Positions 1-8,573 of a stretch of 51,868 nt of DNA are shown here, piece after piece; the stretch's first letter is position 1; every line of letters begins with the position of its first letter. The position numbers and the translations under genes are program-made. Below the pieces are notes generated by a model. The model searched no databases. It worked only from the letters and a program-made list of their open reading frames with translations, and was not told the origin of the DNA. Origin of the DNA: Candidatus Allofournierella merdigallinarum (GTDB lineage Bacteria; Bacillota; Clostridia; Oscillospirales; Ruminococcaceae); the NCBI GenBank assembly GCA_019117205.1, contig DXAC01000086.1:1-51868 (forward strand). Reading direction: 5' to 3'.

Positions 1-32
1 GCTGCCGCCCGCCCAAGCGTCGCCGCATCTGA
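1..32 (+). CDS. rpsK: 30S ribosomal protein S11, C-terminal end only
   Basis: The first complete codons read C-R-P-P-K-R-R-R-I followed by TGA at 30-32. This is the invariant basic C-terminus of ribosomal protein S11 of the small subunit. The rest lies before the window. It is followed after 19 bases by rpsD, the usual order rpsK-rpsD-rpoA-rplQ in Firmicutes, so it belongs to the same transcript. Confidence 0.93.
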   Translation, partial: CRPPKRRRI

Positions 33-51
33 TTTTTAAGGAGGAACAAGA

Positions 52-678
52 ATGGCAAGATATACAGGCGCAGTGTGCCGTCAGTGCCGCCGCGAAGGTC
101 AGAAACTGTTTTTGAAAGGCGAGCGCTGCTACTCCGACAAGTGCGCGTTTGCGCGCCGCAGCTTTGTGCCCGGCCAGCATGGCGCCGGCCAGCTTCGCAA
201 GAAGGTCAGTGAGTACGGCCTGCAGCTGCGCGCCAAGCAGAAAGCCAAGCGCTACTACGGCGTGCTGGAGAGCCAGTTTGCCCACTACTTTGACATGGCC
301 GCCCGCAAGAGCGGCATGACCGGTGAGAACCTGCTGCGCATCCTGGAGAGCCGGCTGGACAACGTGGTCTACCGCGCCGGCTTTGCCATGAGCCGCAAAG
401 AGGCCCGGCAGCTGGTGCTGCACCGCCACTTCACCGTGAACGGCAAGATCGTCAACATCCCCTCCTACCTGCTCAGCGCCGGCGACAAGGTGGAAATCAA
501 GTCCACCGACAACGCCAAGCTGAAAGAGTGTGTGGAGAAGAACGCCTCCCGCCCTGTTCCCGGCTGGATGACCAAGGACCTGGAGAAGATGAGCGTCGTG
601 GTGGATAAGCTGCCCGATCGCGCGGACATCGACTTCGACGTGGCCGAGCATCTGATCGTTGAGTTGTACTCCAAGTAA
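52..678 (+). CDS. rpsD: 30S ribosomal protein S4
   Basis: Primary 16S rRNA-binding protein that nucleates assembly of the 30S body and, in several bacteria, represses its own operon. The 208-residue product has the family length. It is a zinc-type (C+) S4: Cys9, Cys12, Cys26 and Cys31 form a four-Cys site in the N-terminal arm. The S4 RNA-binding domain (around residues 97-160) carries the SRLDNVVYR and GKIVNIPS segments. ATG at 52 follows AAGGAGGAAC at a good distance. It lies between rpsK and rpoA. A short G/C hairpin in the 72-base spacer before rpoA lacks a U-tract and is not a terminator. Confidence 0.97.
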   Translation: MARYTGAVCRQCRREGQKLFLKGERCYSDKCAFARRSFVPGQHGAGQLRKKVSEYGLQLRAKQKAKRYYGVLESQFAHYFDMAARKSGMTGENLLRILESRLDNVVYRAGFAMSRKEARQLVLHRHFTVNGKIVNIPSYLLSAGDKVEIKSTDNAKLKECVEKNASRPVPGWMTKDLEKMSVVVDKLPDRADIDFDVAEHLIVELYSK

Positions 679-750
679 CAAGCTCACCCAAGGGAAAGCG
701 AACACTACCGGCCGGCCTTTCGGGGCCGGCCACCAAGGGAGGATTTAACT

Positions 751-1707
751 ATGATGGAGATCGAACGCCCCAGAATCGATACCGCCAGCCTGTCGCCCGA
801 CGGCCGCTACGGCAAGTTTGTCGTGGAGCCTCTGGAGCGCGGCTTCGGTACGACCTTGGGCAACAGCTTACGGCGTGTCCTGCTCTCGTCGCTTCCCGGT
901 GTAGCCGTCACCAGCGTTAAGATCGACGGCGTTGTTCACGAATTCAGCACGGTGCCCGGCGTCAAGGAAGACGTCACCGAGATCGTGCTGAACCTCAAGG
1001 GCATCGCTGCAAAGCTCTACGCCGACGGCCCTGTTACCGTCCGCATCGAGGCGGCCGGTGAGTGTGAAGTTACTGCTGGCAGCATCAAGCCCAGCGATGA
1101 GATCGAGGTGCTCAACCCCGAATGGCATATCGCCACCCTGGACGAAAACGGCAAGCTCGTGATGGAGCTCACCTTTGACCGGGGCCGGGGCTATGTGCCC
1201 GCTGAGCGCAACAAACAGGCGCTGATGGAGAAGAACGATCTGAACGTTCTGCCCATCGACAGCATCTACACCCCTGTTCTGAAAGTCAACTACACCGTGG
1301 ACAACACCCGCGTGGGCCAGATCACCGACTACGACAAGCTCACCATCGAGGTGTGGACCGACGGCACCATCAACGCCAAAGAGGCGGTGAGCCTGGCGGC
1401 CCGGGTGCTCACCGAGCACCTGAACCTCTTCGTGAACCTGTCCGAGGAGGCCATCGGCGCCGAGATCATGGTGGAAAAGGACGACAAGGGCAAGGAGAAA
1501 GCTCTGGAGATGACCATCGAGGAGCTGGATCTGTCGGTGCGCTCTTTCAACTGCCTCAAGCGCGCGGGCATCAACACCGTGGAAGATTTGATCAACAAGT
1601 CCGAGGATGAGATGATGAAAGTCCGCAACCTCGGCCGCAAGAGCCTGGAAGAGGTCATGGCGAAGCTTGACTCTCTGGGCTTCACCCTTACCAAAGACGA
1701 CGAGTAA
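751..1707 (+). CDS. rpoA: DNA-directed RNA polymerase subunit alpha
   Basis: Alpha subunit, which dimerises to scaffold assembly of the polymerase core. The product is 318 residues. The N-terminal domain has the typical [20 protein letters not shown] segment (about residues 31-50). A linker is followed by the C-terminal domain (from about 250) with [16 protein letters not shown] and the helix-hairpin-helix [12 protein letters not shown], used for UP-element and activator contacts. Start: GGGAGGA lies 7 bases before the first of two tandem ATGs (751, 754), so either could be used. Followed by rplQ after 23 bases. Confidence 0.97.
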   Translation: MMEIERPRIDTASLSPDGRYGKFVVEPLERGFGTTLGNSLRRVLLSSLPGVAVTSVKIDGVVHEFSTVPGVKEDVTEIVLNLKGIAAKLYADGPVTVRIEAAGECEVTAGSIKPSDEIEVLNPEWHIATLDENGKLVMELTFDRGRGYVPAERNKQALMEKNDLNVLPIDSIYTPVLKVNYTVDNTRVGQITDYDKLTIEVWTDGTINAKEAVSLAARVLTEHLNLFVNLSEEAIGAEIMVEKDDKGKEKALEMTIEELDLSVRSFNCLKRAGINTVEDLINKSEDEMMKVRNLGRKSLEEVMAKLDSLGFTLTKDDE

Positions 1708-1730
1708 TTACTGCAAAGGAGTGAAACGGG

Positions 1731-2072
1731 ATGCCCGGTACCAGAAAACTCGGCAGGACCAGCGAGCACCGCAACGCCATGCTGCGCGCCATGGTCACCT
1801 ACCTGTTTGAGAACGGCAAGATCGAAACCACCGTCACCCGCGCCAAGGAAGTTCGTTCCATGGCCGAGAAGATGGTGACCCTGGGGAAGAAAGAGGAGCT
1901 GCACGCCAAGCGGCAGGTCTTCTCCTACATCACCAAGGAGACCGTGGCCAAAAAGGTCATCGACGAGTACGGCCCCAAGTATGCCGACCGCAACGGCGGC
2001 TACACCCGCATCGTCAAGATCGGCCCCCGCCGCGGCGACGCCGCCGAGATGGCCATCATCGAGCTGGTCTGA
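1731..2072 (+). CDS. rplQ: 50S ribosomal protein L17
   Basis: Large-subunit protein near the exit tunnel. The 113-residue product has the short bacterial L17 length and the conserved opening ([14 protein letters not shown]) plus the [21 protein letters not shown]-terminal region. AAGGAG lies about 9 bases before ATG 1731. It is the last gene of the ribosomal operon: a strong intrinsic terminator begins 20 bases after the stop codon. Confidence 0.97.
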   Translation: MPGTRKLGRTSEHRNAMLRAMVTYLFENGKIETTVTRAKEVRSMAEKMVTLGKKEELHAKRQVFSYITKETVAKKVIDEYGPKYADRNGGYTRIVKIGPRRGDAAEMAIIELV

Positions 2073-2091
2073 TCCAAGCGAAACGGCTTTT

Positions 2092-2133
2092 CCGCCGCCT
2101 CCGCCCCTTTGGGGACGGAGGCGGCGGTCTTTT
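2092..2133 (+). terminator. Intrinsic terminator after rplQ
   Basis: A perfect 12-bp stem (CCGCCGCCTCCG at 2092-2103 with CGGAGGCGGCGG at 2116-2127) is followed by TCTTTT. It closes the rpsK-rpsD-rpoA-rplQ transcript. Confidence 0.9.
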
Positions 2134-2405
2134 GCGTCCCGGCCCCAAAAGGGCGGGGCAAAGGCGTTCTTTGGGGCCCTTTCGCCCCCGCGGGCAGCCG
2201 CCTTTTGGGCAAAATCGCCAATTTCCCCCCGCCGGCCGGCCCCGGGACTGCGCTTGGCGCAGAAAATGGCGAAAAATGCCCGGGACGCTGTTCCTTTGGT
2301 TAAAAGTATGTTAATATGGAATAGTAACGAAGATCCCGGCTCGCCGGGCGGAACAGGGCCGGCGGGCGCAAGAACTGAAAAGAAGAACAGGAGTTGCGAA
2401 ACGTG
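2134..2405 (+). promoter_or_regulatory. Non-coding spacer with prs promoter
   Basis: I see no gene in this 270-base G/C-rich spacer. Near its end an extended -10 element, TG-T-TAATAT (TG at 2309-2310, TAATAT at 2312-2317), is a likely start for prs. The -35 position (2289-2294, TGTTCC) is weak, as expected for extended -10 promoters. The remainder is G/C-rich and partly self-complementary with no recognisable RNA element. Confidence 0.5.
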
Positions 2406-3554
2406 ATGGAGCAGCACAGCGGAACCGAGTTTTTCATCGACGGCAGCGGCGTGGCCGATCTGGGGCTGATCGCCGCCCCCGGCGCCCACGAGCTGACGGC
2501 CCTCATCGACAGCCATCTGGTGCGCTGGGCCAACCGGAAAGGCCTGGACAAGGAGACTTTCATCATCCCCAGCGAGTGCCCCCGCTTTTCCTCCGGCGAC
2601 GGCAAGGGCGTGATCAAGGACACCGTGCGGGGGGACGATCTGTACTTTGTGGTGGATGTGGGCAACTACAACTGCAAGTACAAGATCTTCGGCATGGAAA
2701 ACGCCATGAGCCCGGACGACCACTACCAGGACCTGAAGCGCCTGATCCAGGCCGCCAGCGGCAAGGCCCACCGGCTCACCGTGATCATGCCGCTGCTCTA
2801 CGGCAGCCGCCAGCACCGCCGCACCTACCGGGAAAGCCTGGACTGCGCCTACGCCTTGCAGGAGCTGCAAAGCATGGGGGTGACCAACATCATCACCTTT
2901 GACGCCCACGATCCCCGGGTGTCCAACGCGGTGCCGCTGATGGGCATGGACAACGTGATGCCCACCTACCAGGTGATGAAGTCGATGTTCAAGAACATCC
3001 CCGACTTCAAGCCCAACGCCGACAACTTCATGGTGATCAGCCCGGACGAGGGCGCCATCAACCGGAACATGTACTACGCCAGCGTGCTGGGCGTGAACCT
3101 GGGCATGTTCTACAAGCGCCGGGATTACAGCCGGGTGGTGAACGGCCGCAACCCCATCGTGGCCCACGAGTACCTGGGCGAGAGCGTGGAGGGCAAGGAC
3201 GTGTTCATCGCCGACGACATCATCTCCTCCGGCGAGAGTATGCTGGACATCGCCTATGAGCTGAAAAAGCGGGGCGCCAAGCGCATCTTCTGCAACGCCA
3301 CCTACGCCATCTTCACCGCCGGCCTGGCCGAGTTCGACAAGGCCTACGCCGACGGCATCATCAGCGGCGTGTTCGGCACCAACCTCACCTACCGCACCCC
3401 CGACCTGCTCAGCCGGGAGTGGTTCCACGAGGTGGATGTGTCCAAGTACATCGCCTACTTCGTGGCCGCCATCAACCACGACATGAGCGTGAGCAGCATC
3501 ATCGACCCCCACGCCAAGATCGAGGCCCTGCTCCAGCGCTACGGCGTGAAGTGA
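2406..3554 (+). CDS. prs: Ribose-phosphate pyrophosphokinase (PRPP synthetase), long form
   Basis: Makes PRPP from ribose 5-phosphate and ATP for nucleotide, His and Trp synthesis in the cytoplasm. The PRPP-binding loop is DVFIADDIISSGESML (about residue 270), and KRRDYSRVVNG resembles the flexible catalytic loop after the K-R pair. IITFDAHDPRVSNAVPL aligns with the metal/ATP segment of Prs. At 382 residues it is about 60 longer than classical Prs, mostly by insertions around the N-terminal domain. The GGAG at 2390-2393 lies 9 bases before GTG 2403 and 12 before ATG 2406; I use the ATG, but GTG is possible. It is a single-gene unit ending in a terminator. Confidence 0.87.
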   Translation: MEQHSGTEFFIDGSGVADLGLIAAPGAHELTALIDSHLVRWANRKGLDKETFIIPSECPRFSSGDGKGVIKDTVRGDDLYFVVDVGNYNCKYKIFGMENAMSPDDHYQDLKRLIQAASGKAHRLTVIMPLLYGSRQHRRTYRESLDCAYALQELQSMGVTNIITFDAHDPRVSNAVPLMGMDNVMPTYQVMKSMFKNIPDFKPNADNFMVISPDEGAINRNMYYASVLGVNLGMFYKRRDYSRVVNGRNPIVAHEYLGESVEGKDVFIADDIISSGESMLDIAYELKKRGAKRIFCNATYAIFTAGLAEFDKAYADGIISGVFGTNLTYRTPDLLSREWFHEVDVSKYIAYFVAAINHDMSVSSIIDPHAKIEALLQRYGVK

Positions 3555-3579
3555 GAGCCGAAAGCTCCATAGACAAACC

Positions 3580-3614
3580 AAAATGCCCTGACCGTGTCCG
3601 GTCAGGGCATTTTT
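3580..3614. terminator. Bidirectional intrinsic terminator, prs / nifX-like
   Basis: AAAATGCCCTGACCG pairs with CGGTCAGGGCATTTT across a 4-base loop, with A-tract on one side and T-tract on the other. It can end prs on the plus strand and the convergent minus-strand gene ending at 3633. Confidence 0.92.
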
Positions 3615-3632
3615 GCGTGGAACAGGGCGGAC

Positions 3633-4043
3633 TCAGCCGCCGCAGTGGCCGCCGGCGCAGCTGTGGCCCTCGCCATGGCTGCCGCAGTCGTGGCCCTCGC
3701 CGTGGCCGGCGTGGTGGGCGCAGGCGGCGTTCGGGTCAAAGGCCAGGCTGCCCGCCGCCAGGGCGGCGGCAGCCCCGTCGGCGGCGCCGGACACGCCGGG
3801 ATACACCGCGATACCCGCCGCGGCCAGGGCGGTGCGGGCCCCGCCGCCGATGCCGCCGCAGACCAGGGCCTCCACGCCGTTTGCCGCCAGCAGGCCCGCC
3901 AGCGCACCGTGACCGCTGCCGTTCGCGGGCAGCAGGGCGTTGGAGACCACCCGGCCCGCCTCGATCTGGTAGATCATAAAGGCGGCGGTGTGGCCGAAGT
4001 GCTGGAAAACCTCTCCGTTTTCGTAGGGAATGGCGATCTTCAT
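3633..4043 (-). CDS. NifX/NifB-C-terminal-like (FeMo-cofactor biosynthesis family) protein with His/Cys tail
   Basis: Small protein of the dinitrogenase iron-molybdenum cofactor family (NifX/NafY/MTH1175 fold), whose members bind Fe-S or metal clusters; in non-fixing anaerobes the role is unclear. Residues 1-105 have the family features: MKIAIPYENGEVFQHFGHT at the start and the ALVCGGIGGGAR loop. The last 30 residues are extremely rich in His, Cys and Gly (for example HHAGHGEGHDCGSHGEGH), suggesting a metal-loading tail. ATG 4043 follows AAAAGGAGC. No nif genes are nearby, so a nitrogenase role is not supported. Confidence 0.85.
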   Translation of the reverse strand: MKIAIPYENGEVFQHFGHTAAFMIYQIEAGRVVSNALLPANGSGHGALAGLLAANGVEALVCGGIGGGARTALAAAGIAVYPGVSGAADGAAAALAAGSLAFDPNAACAHHAGHGEGHDCGSHGEGHSCAGGHCGG

Positions 4044-4145
4044 CTCTGTGATGCTCCTTTTGTTCGGGCGGCGCGGGCGGGAAAGCCCTTTGCGGCCGGC
4101 CCTGTGGTTCGTTCTGCTCTATTATGGCCCCGACGGGGCGAAAAG

Positions 4146-4865
4146 TCAAGGAGGGGACAGGGGGGCTTTCACCGCCCGCAGCAGGGGGGTGTGGTCGTCC
4201 GGCGGCAGAAAGCCCAGTACTTCCACCGCGGCAAAGCCCCCCGCCCGCAGGGCCTCCAGCTCGTGTTCCAGGGTGAGGGGGGTGTCGAAGTGGACAAAGG
4301 CGTCCGGCGGCACCCTGTCACGGGCGCGGCGGCGGGCGGCTTCGGCAAAGGCCGTCGCCTCCATCTCCGGGGTGGAGGCGATGTAGTCGCACTCCAGAAA
4401 CACCCCGCCCGGCCGCAGCCAGCGGTGTATCTGCCCGAACAGCGCCGCTTTTTGTGCCCCGCTCAGATGGTGCAGCGTCTCAAAGGCCACCACCGCATCG
4501 AAAAGGCCGTCCGCCTCCGGCTGCCAGGCGGTGTAGTCCGCCCGCACCAGGGTCAGCGCCTTGCCCGGGTGCTTGCGCGCCAGGGCCTTGAGCATCCCGC
4601 CCGCCAGGTCCACCCCGGTGACCTGCACATGGGGCAGGCGGCGGAAGATGCAGTCCAGCTCCAGCCCGGTGCCGCAGCCCAGGTCCAAAAGGCGCTTGGT
4701 GTCGGCGGGCAGCTCCCGGGCCATCCACTCGTACTGGGCCGCCCAGGGGGCCATGTGGGCCTCGTAATCGCCGGTGCGGGCGTCGAAAAAGGCGGCCATC
4801 TCCTCCAGGGGCTGGTCGCGGGTGTCGGCCAGCCAGCAAAGGTATTCTGCGGTGTTTTTCTCCAT
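4146..4865 (-). CDS. Class I SAM-dependent methyltransferase
   Basis: Product of 239 residues with a Rossmann-type methyltransferase core: motif I LLDLGCGTGLELD, acidic end of strand 2 in VTGVDLAGGML, then DAVVAFETLHHLSG and LRPGGVFLECDY. The substrate cannot be told; the overall layout is that of small-molecule or unspecified methyltransferases. ATG 4865 is preceded by GGGAGGAAGCGAC. It follows the acetyltransferase gene on the same strand with a 26-base gap, so the two are probably cotranscribed. Confidence 0.85.
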   Translation of the reverse strand: MEKNTAEYLCWLADTRDQPLEEMAAFFDARTGDYEAHMAPWAAQYEWMARELPADTKRLLDLGCGTGLELDCIFRRLPHVQVTGVDLAGGMLKALARKHPGKALTLVRADYTAWQPEADGLFDAVVAFETLHHLSGAQKAALFGQIHRWLRPGGVFLECDYIASTPEMEATAFAEAARRRARDRVPPDAFVHFDTPLTLEHELEALRAGGFAAVEVLGFLPPDDHTPLLRAVKAPLSPP

Positions 4866-4891
4866 GTCGCTTCCTCCCGGCCCGGGGGCCG

Positions 4892-5371
4892 TCACAGCTC
4901 CTTTCGCAGCACCAGGGCGCTGCTGGTCTTGTCGCCCCAGGTAAGGGTCACCCGCTCGTTTCCCCGGTAGCCCAGCCTGTGCCAAAAGGGCAGGGGAGTA
5001 CCGGCGTGGTCGTCCACCACGTCGATGCGGATCCGGCGGCTGCCCTCCGCCCGCAGGCGCTGTTCCAGCAGCGCGGCGCACCGCCGCCCCAGCCCCCGGC
5101 CCTGGGCGGCCTTATCCACCAGCAGCAGCGAGAGATAGGCCTCCTCGCCGCCCCGCAGGTCGGCCAGGGCCACCGGCGGCCCGCCCGGCGTTTCGGCGAT
5201 GAGCAGGCGGGCAAAGCCCGCCCGGTCCATCTCCTCCAGCTCTTCCTCCACGAACCCCTCGTCCACCTTGTCCCGGCCCAGGTGGTGGAGGAGAAAGGCT
5301 GGGTCCGCGTTGTACAGGGCGGCGCAGACCGCCACGTCCCGCCGGCGGGCGGGGCGAAGATACAGCTCCAT
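4892..5371 (-). CDS. GNAT family N-acetyltransferase
   Basis: Product of 159 residues. The acetyl-CoA pyrophosphate-binding motif A is visible as LVDKAAQGRGLGRRCAALL (Q-x-x-G-x-G/A type), followed by a terminal strand region with PFWHRLGYRGNE, typical of GNAT enzymes acting on small molecules or protein termini. Start at ATG 5371 is supported by AAGGAGCG upstream. It is first gene of a likely two-gene unit with the methyltransferase. Substrate unknown. Confidence 0.85.
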   Translation of the reverse strand: MELYLRPARRRDVAVCAALYNADPAFLLHHLGRDKVDEGFVEEELEEMDRAGFARLLIAETPGGPPVALADLRGGEEAYLSLLLVDKAAQGRGLGRRCAALLEQRLRAEGSRRIRIDVVDDHAGTPLPFWHRLGYRGNERVTLTWGDKTSSALVLRKEL

Positions 5372-5409
5372 GGCAAAACGCTCCTTTTGGCAACAGCATA
5401 CCACGGCCC

Positions 5410-5471
5410 GCGCCAAAAGACAACGCGCCCGCCCGGAAAACGGGGGAGGAAAAGGTCTTTTGGCGCTTTTT
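5410..5471 (+). repeat. Inverted repeat with T-tract between divergent genes
   Basis: A perfect 12-bp inverted repeat (GCGCCAAAAGAC at 5410-5421, GTCTTTTGGCGC at 5455-5466) encloses a nested CCCG/CGGG hairpin and is followed by TTTTT. On the plus strand it has terminator form, but no plus-strand gene precedes it nearby. The rest of the 267-base spacer (5372-5638) holds no gene; TATACT at 5515-5520 is a possible spoIIE -10 box without a good -35. I found no Spo0A box. Confidence 0.6.
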
Positions 5472-5638
5472 GCGCTTGCGACCGGGTGCGGCAAAAACCA
5501 CCCGGCGGCGGCGATATACTGGGGACGAATACCGGCGGCAGCGGCTGCCGGCGATCCATACAGCCGTCGCGGCGGCCCGCCGGGCCGCGTCCCCCCGGGC
5601 CGCCGCCGCGCTGACAAGACGGGTAAACGAGGTGGAGG

Positions 5639-7909
5639 ATGATGAAAGAACAACTGCGGGCACTGCGGCTTCGCCGCCGGCTGGAGGAGGCCGCGCCGGC
5701 CCTTTGGCAGCTGGCGGCGGGGCTTGGAGGCTTTGCGCTGGCGGCGGGCGGCGTGTTTGGGGGGCTGCACCCCTTTGGCCTTGCCCTGGTGCTGGGGGCG
5801 GGGCAGAACTGGGCCGCCAGCGCCGGGGCGGGGGCGGCGCTGGGGTATCTGGCGCTGCTGGACCCGGTGGACGGCCTGCGCTGGCTGGCGGCGGTGGCCT
5901 CGGCGCTGGCGGGGCGCTGGCTCTTCCCGAAAAACCCCTGGCCCGCCTTTGTGGCCGGCAGCGGCGCGCTGCTGCTGGTGCGGCTGATGCTCTCGCTGGC
6001 GGGGCTGTCCACCCCGGCGGCCTCCTTTGCCACCATGGGGGAGGCGCTGCTGGCCGCCGGCGCCGGCTGGATGCTGGTGCGGGGCGGCCGGGTGCGGGAG
6101 CAGGCATCCCCCGGCTGGTGGATGCAGGTGGGGCTGCTGGCGCTGCCCGGCCTGTGCGCTGTGCCCGCCGGCCCGCTGCTGCCCGGCGTCGCCGCGCTGG
6201 CGGCGGCGGGGCTGTGGCTGGCCTTTCGGGGGCGGCTGCGGGACTGCGCGGTGATCTGCACCGCCGGGGCGGCCCTGCTGGCCGCCGCCGACCCGGACCT
6301 TGCCTTTGCCGGCCTGGGCGTCTGCGCCGGCTGCCTGGCCGCCGCCCTGTTTGCCTCCGGCGAGCGGGTGGGCAGCGGGGCGGTGTTCCTGGGGGTGGCG
6401 GTGCTCTGCGCCCTGGCCGCCCCGGCCCCCGGCGCGCTGGTGAGCTTCCTGGCCAGCGCCGCCCTGGCCGAGGCCGCGTTCTTCGCCGCGCCCCGGCGGC
6501 TGCTGTCCGCCCTGCCCGGCCAGGCGGAGGCGGCCGTCCCCGCCCAGCGGCCCCGCACCGCCGGCGCGGTGCGCCAGCTGGAGCAGGTGGCGGGGGCCCT
6601 CAGCGGCATCGCCCAGACGGTGGAGGGGGTCTGCGAGACCCTGCCCAAAAAGGGAGAGAGCTACAACTGGGTGATGGACCATGTGGCGGAGGAGCTCTGC
6701 CGCAGCTGTGGCCGGCGGGAGCAGTGCTGGGTGGAACACTACTCCGACACGGTGGACGGCTTTTTGCGCCTCAAGCCCATTCTGGAGCAGCAGGGCCGGG
6801 CGGCGCTGGAGCAGCTGCCGGGCCAGTTCTGCCGGTGCGTCCACCCCTCCGAGCTCTGCTCCGCCGCCGGCCGGGCCTACGCCCTCTACCGGGGCCGGCG
6901 GGAGAGCCGGGTCAAGGCCGCCGCCATGCGCCAGGCCCTCACCGAGCAGTACACCGCCATGGCCCAGGCCCTGGGCCAGATGGCGGACCAGCTGGGCCGC
7001 ACCATCGCCCCCGACGAGGGCAAGACCGCCCGGGCCGCTGCCCTCTTCGCCGGCCTGGGGCTGGAGCCCCTGGAGATACAGATCGGCAGCGACGCCTCCG
7101 GCCGGCTGCGGGGCACGGTGACCGTGAGCCGCACCCCCTTTTCCAGCCGGGAGCTGGAGGAGCTGGCCGGGGAGCTGGGCCGGCTGTGTCACCGGGCGCT
7201 GGGCGCCCTCCAGGCGGACCACTGCGGCCCGGTGACCACCCTGACCTTTGCGGAAAAGGCGGTGTACGAGCCGGTGTTCGCCCTGGCCAGCCATCCGGCC
7301 CGGCAGGGGGCCTGCGGCGACGCGGTGCGCCAGTTCTGCGACGTGTTCGGCTGCGCCCACCTGCTGCTCTGCGACGGCATGGGAGTGGGTCGCCCCGCCG
7401 CCATCGACGGCAACCTTGCCTGCTCCCTGGCCCAGCAGCTGCTGGAGGCAGGCTTCGCCGCCGAGAGCGCCGCCCGGCTGGTGAACGTGGCCCTGGCGCT
7501 GAAAAGCGACGAGGAGAGCGCCGCCACCCTGGACCTGGCCACCGTGGACCTGTTCAGCGGCCGCACCCGGCTGTACAAGGCGGGGGCCTGCCCCACCTTT
7601 GCGGTGCGGGGCGGCAAGGCCGAGCTGCTGGAGGCCCAGGGCCTGCCGGTGGGCATCCTGGGCGGGGTGGTGGGGGGCAGCCGCACCCTGACCCTGCGGG
7701 AAAAGGAGCTGCTGGTGCTGGTGAGCGACGGCGCCCTGGTGGACGGCCCCGGCTGGATCTGCCAGCAGCTGGAGCTCTGTGCCGCCCTGGGCAGCACCCC
7801 CGCCGAGATCGCCTCCATCCTGGCGGACACCGCCCAAAACCGGGCGGCCAGCGCCGCCCGGCCGGACGACGTCACCGTGGCGGTGCTGGCACTGGAAAAG
7901 GCGGTGTGA
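5639..7909 (+). CDS. spoIIE: Stage II sporulation protein E (PP2C-type phosphatase)
   Basis: Membrane-bound serine phosphatase that dephosphorylates SpoIIAA to release sigma-F in the forespore and also interacts with the division machinery. The 756 residues comprise an N-terminal region of about 300 residues with many hydrophobic segments, a central Cys-containing regulatory region (SCGRREQCWVEHY, about 355-375), and a C-terminal PP2C domain. Metal-binding acidic residues are present: CDGMG (Asp579), VSDGA (Asp697) and PDDVTV (Asp743/744). GAGGTGGAGG precedes two tandem ATGs (5639 and 5642); spacing slightly favours the second. It stands alone with its own terminator. Confidence 0.95.
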   Translation: MMKEQLRALRLRRRLEEAAPALWQLAAGLGGFALAAGGVFGGLHPFGLALVLGAGQNWAASAGAGAALGYLALLDPVDGLRWLAAVASALAGRWLFPKNPWPAFVAGSGALLLVRLMLSLAGLSTPAASFATMGEALLAAGAGWMLVRGGRVREQASPGWWMQVGLLALPGLCAVPAGPLLPGVAALAAAGLWLAFRGRLRDCAVICTAGAALLAAADPDLAFAGLGVCAGCLAAALFASGERVGSGAVFLGVAVLCALAAPAPGALVSFLASAALAEAAFFAAPRRLLSALPGQAEAAVPAQRPRTAGAVRQLEQVAGALSGIAQTVEGVCETLPKKGESYNWVMDHVAEELCRSCGRREQCWVEHYSDTVDGFLRLKPILEQQGRAALEQLPGQFCRCVHPSELCSAAGRAYALYRGRRESRVKAAAMRQALTEQYTAMAQALGQMADQLGRTIAPDEGKTARAAALFAGLGLEPLEIQIGSDASGRLRGTVTVSRTPFSSRELEELAGELGRLCHRALGALQADHCGPVTTLTFAEKAVYEPVFALASHPARQGACGDAVRQFCDVFGCAHLLLCDGMGVGRPAAIDGNLACSLAQQLLEAGFAAESAARLVNVALALKSDEESAATLDLATVDLFSGRTRLYKAGACPTFAVRGGKAELLEAQGLPVGILGGVVGGSRTLTLREKELLVLVSDGALVDGPGWICQQLELCAALGSTPAEIASILADTAQNRAASAARPDDVTVAVLALEKAV

Positions 7910-7920
7910 TACAAGACCGG

Positions 7921-7967
7921 AAAAGCGCTCCTCCGCGCCCGTTCGGGGCCCGGAGGGGCGCTTTTTT
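7921..7967 (+). terminator. Intrinsic terminator after spoIIE
   Basis: AAAGCGCTCCTCCG pairs imperfectly with CGGAGGGGCGCTTT, followed by a T-tract. The spacer between it and the next promoter (7968-8133) contains nothing I recognise. Confidence 0.88.
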
Positions 7968-8133
7968 GTCCCGCGTGGCAAAGAGAAAACGCCGCCCGGC
8001 CTGGCCGCCGGCCCTACCGCCAAGGATGTTCGCCCGCCGACCCTGCCGGCCACGCCCCGCCGCCCGGTCTGGCCGCCATCCGCTCTGCGCCCGGGCAGCC
8101 TTTGAAAAAACTGTGAAAAGCCGGAAATGGGGG

Positions 8134-8183
8134 TTGCAATTATCTTCTACATCATGTAGTATTAAATCAACGACAAGATGTAG
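8134..8183 (+). promoter_or_regulatory. Sigma-A promoter overlapped by two BlaI/MecI-type operators
   Basis: TTGCAA (8134-8139), a 17-base spacer and TAGTAT (8157-8162) form a promoter. The dyad TACATCATGTA (8148-8158) covers the -10 region, and a second imperfect dyad, ACAAGATGT (8173-8181), lies just downstream, centre-to-centre 24 bases away. TACA/TGTA dyads are the known BlaI/MecI operator core, so the downstream blaI-like product probably represses its own operon here. The assignment of the second, weaker site is inference. Confidence 0.8.
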
Positions 8184-8201
8184 AATATGGAGGCGAACGG
8201 G

Positions 8202-8573
8202 ATGAAACTCTCCGACGCGGAACTGGAGATCATGGAAAAGGTCTGGGAGATGGACGGGCCGGTGACGGCTGCCCGGCTCACCGAGCGGCTGGCGGAAAAG
8301 GGCTGGAAGCCCTCCACCCTGCTCACCTTTCTGGCCCGCATGGTGAACAAGGGGGCGCTGGCGGTGGAAAAGCAGGGCAAGCAGAACCTCTACCGGGCGC
8401 TGGTCAGCGCGGACGCCTACCGGGCGGGAGAGGTGCGGGAGCTGCTGGGCCGCTATTACAGCGGCAGCGTCAAGAGCATGGTGGCGGCCCTGTACGACGG
8501 CAAGGGCCTCTCCGACGGGGAACTGGCGGAGCTGCGGGCCTGGCTGGAGGAGGAGGCGAAACACCATGAGTGA
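8202..8573 (+). CDS. BlaI/MecI/CopY family transcriptional repressor
   Basis: Product of 123 residues with the winged-helix opening KLSDAELEIMEKVWE, the recognition helix region KPSTLLTFLARMVNKG and a C-terminal dimerisation helix. Family members bind TACA/TGTA dyads as dimers and are inactivated by proteolysis triggered by the membrane M56 sensor. ATG 8202 is chosen because GGAGG lies 8 bases before it; ATG 8187 has no ribosome site. Its 3' end overlaps the start of the M56 gene by 8 bases, so the two are translationally coupled. No beta-lactamase gene is nearby. Confidence 0.92.
   Translation: MKLSDAELEIMEKVWEMDGPVTAARLTERLAEKGWKPSTLLTFLARMVNKGALAVEKQGKQNLYRALVSADAYRAGEVRELLGRYYSGSVKSMVAALYDGKGLSDGELAELRAWLEEEAKHHE

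Noticed and set aside
5372-5638. Spo0A box upstream of spoIIE
   Set aside because: I found no TGTCGAA-like site on either strand in this spacer.
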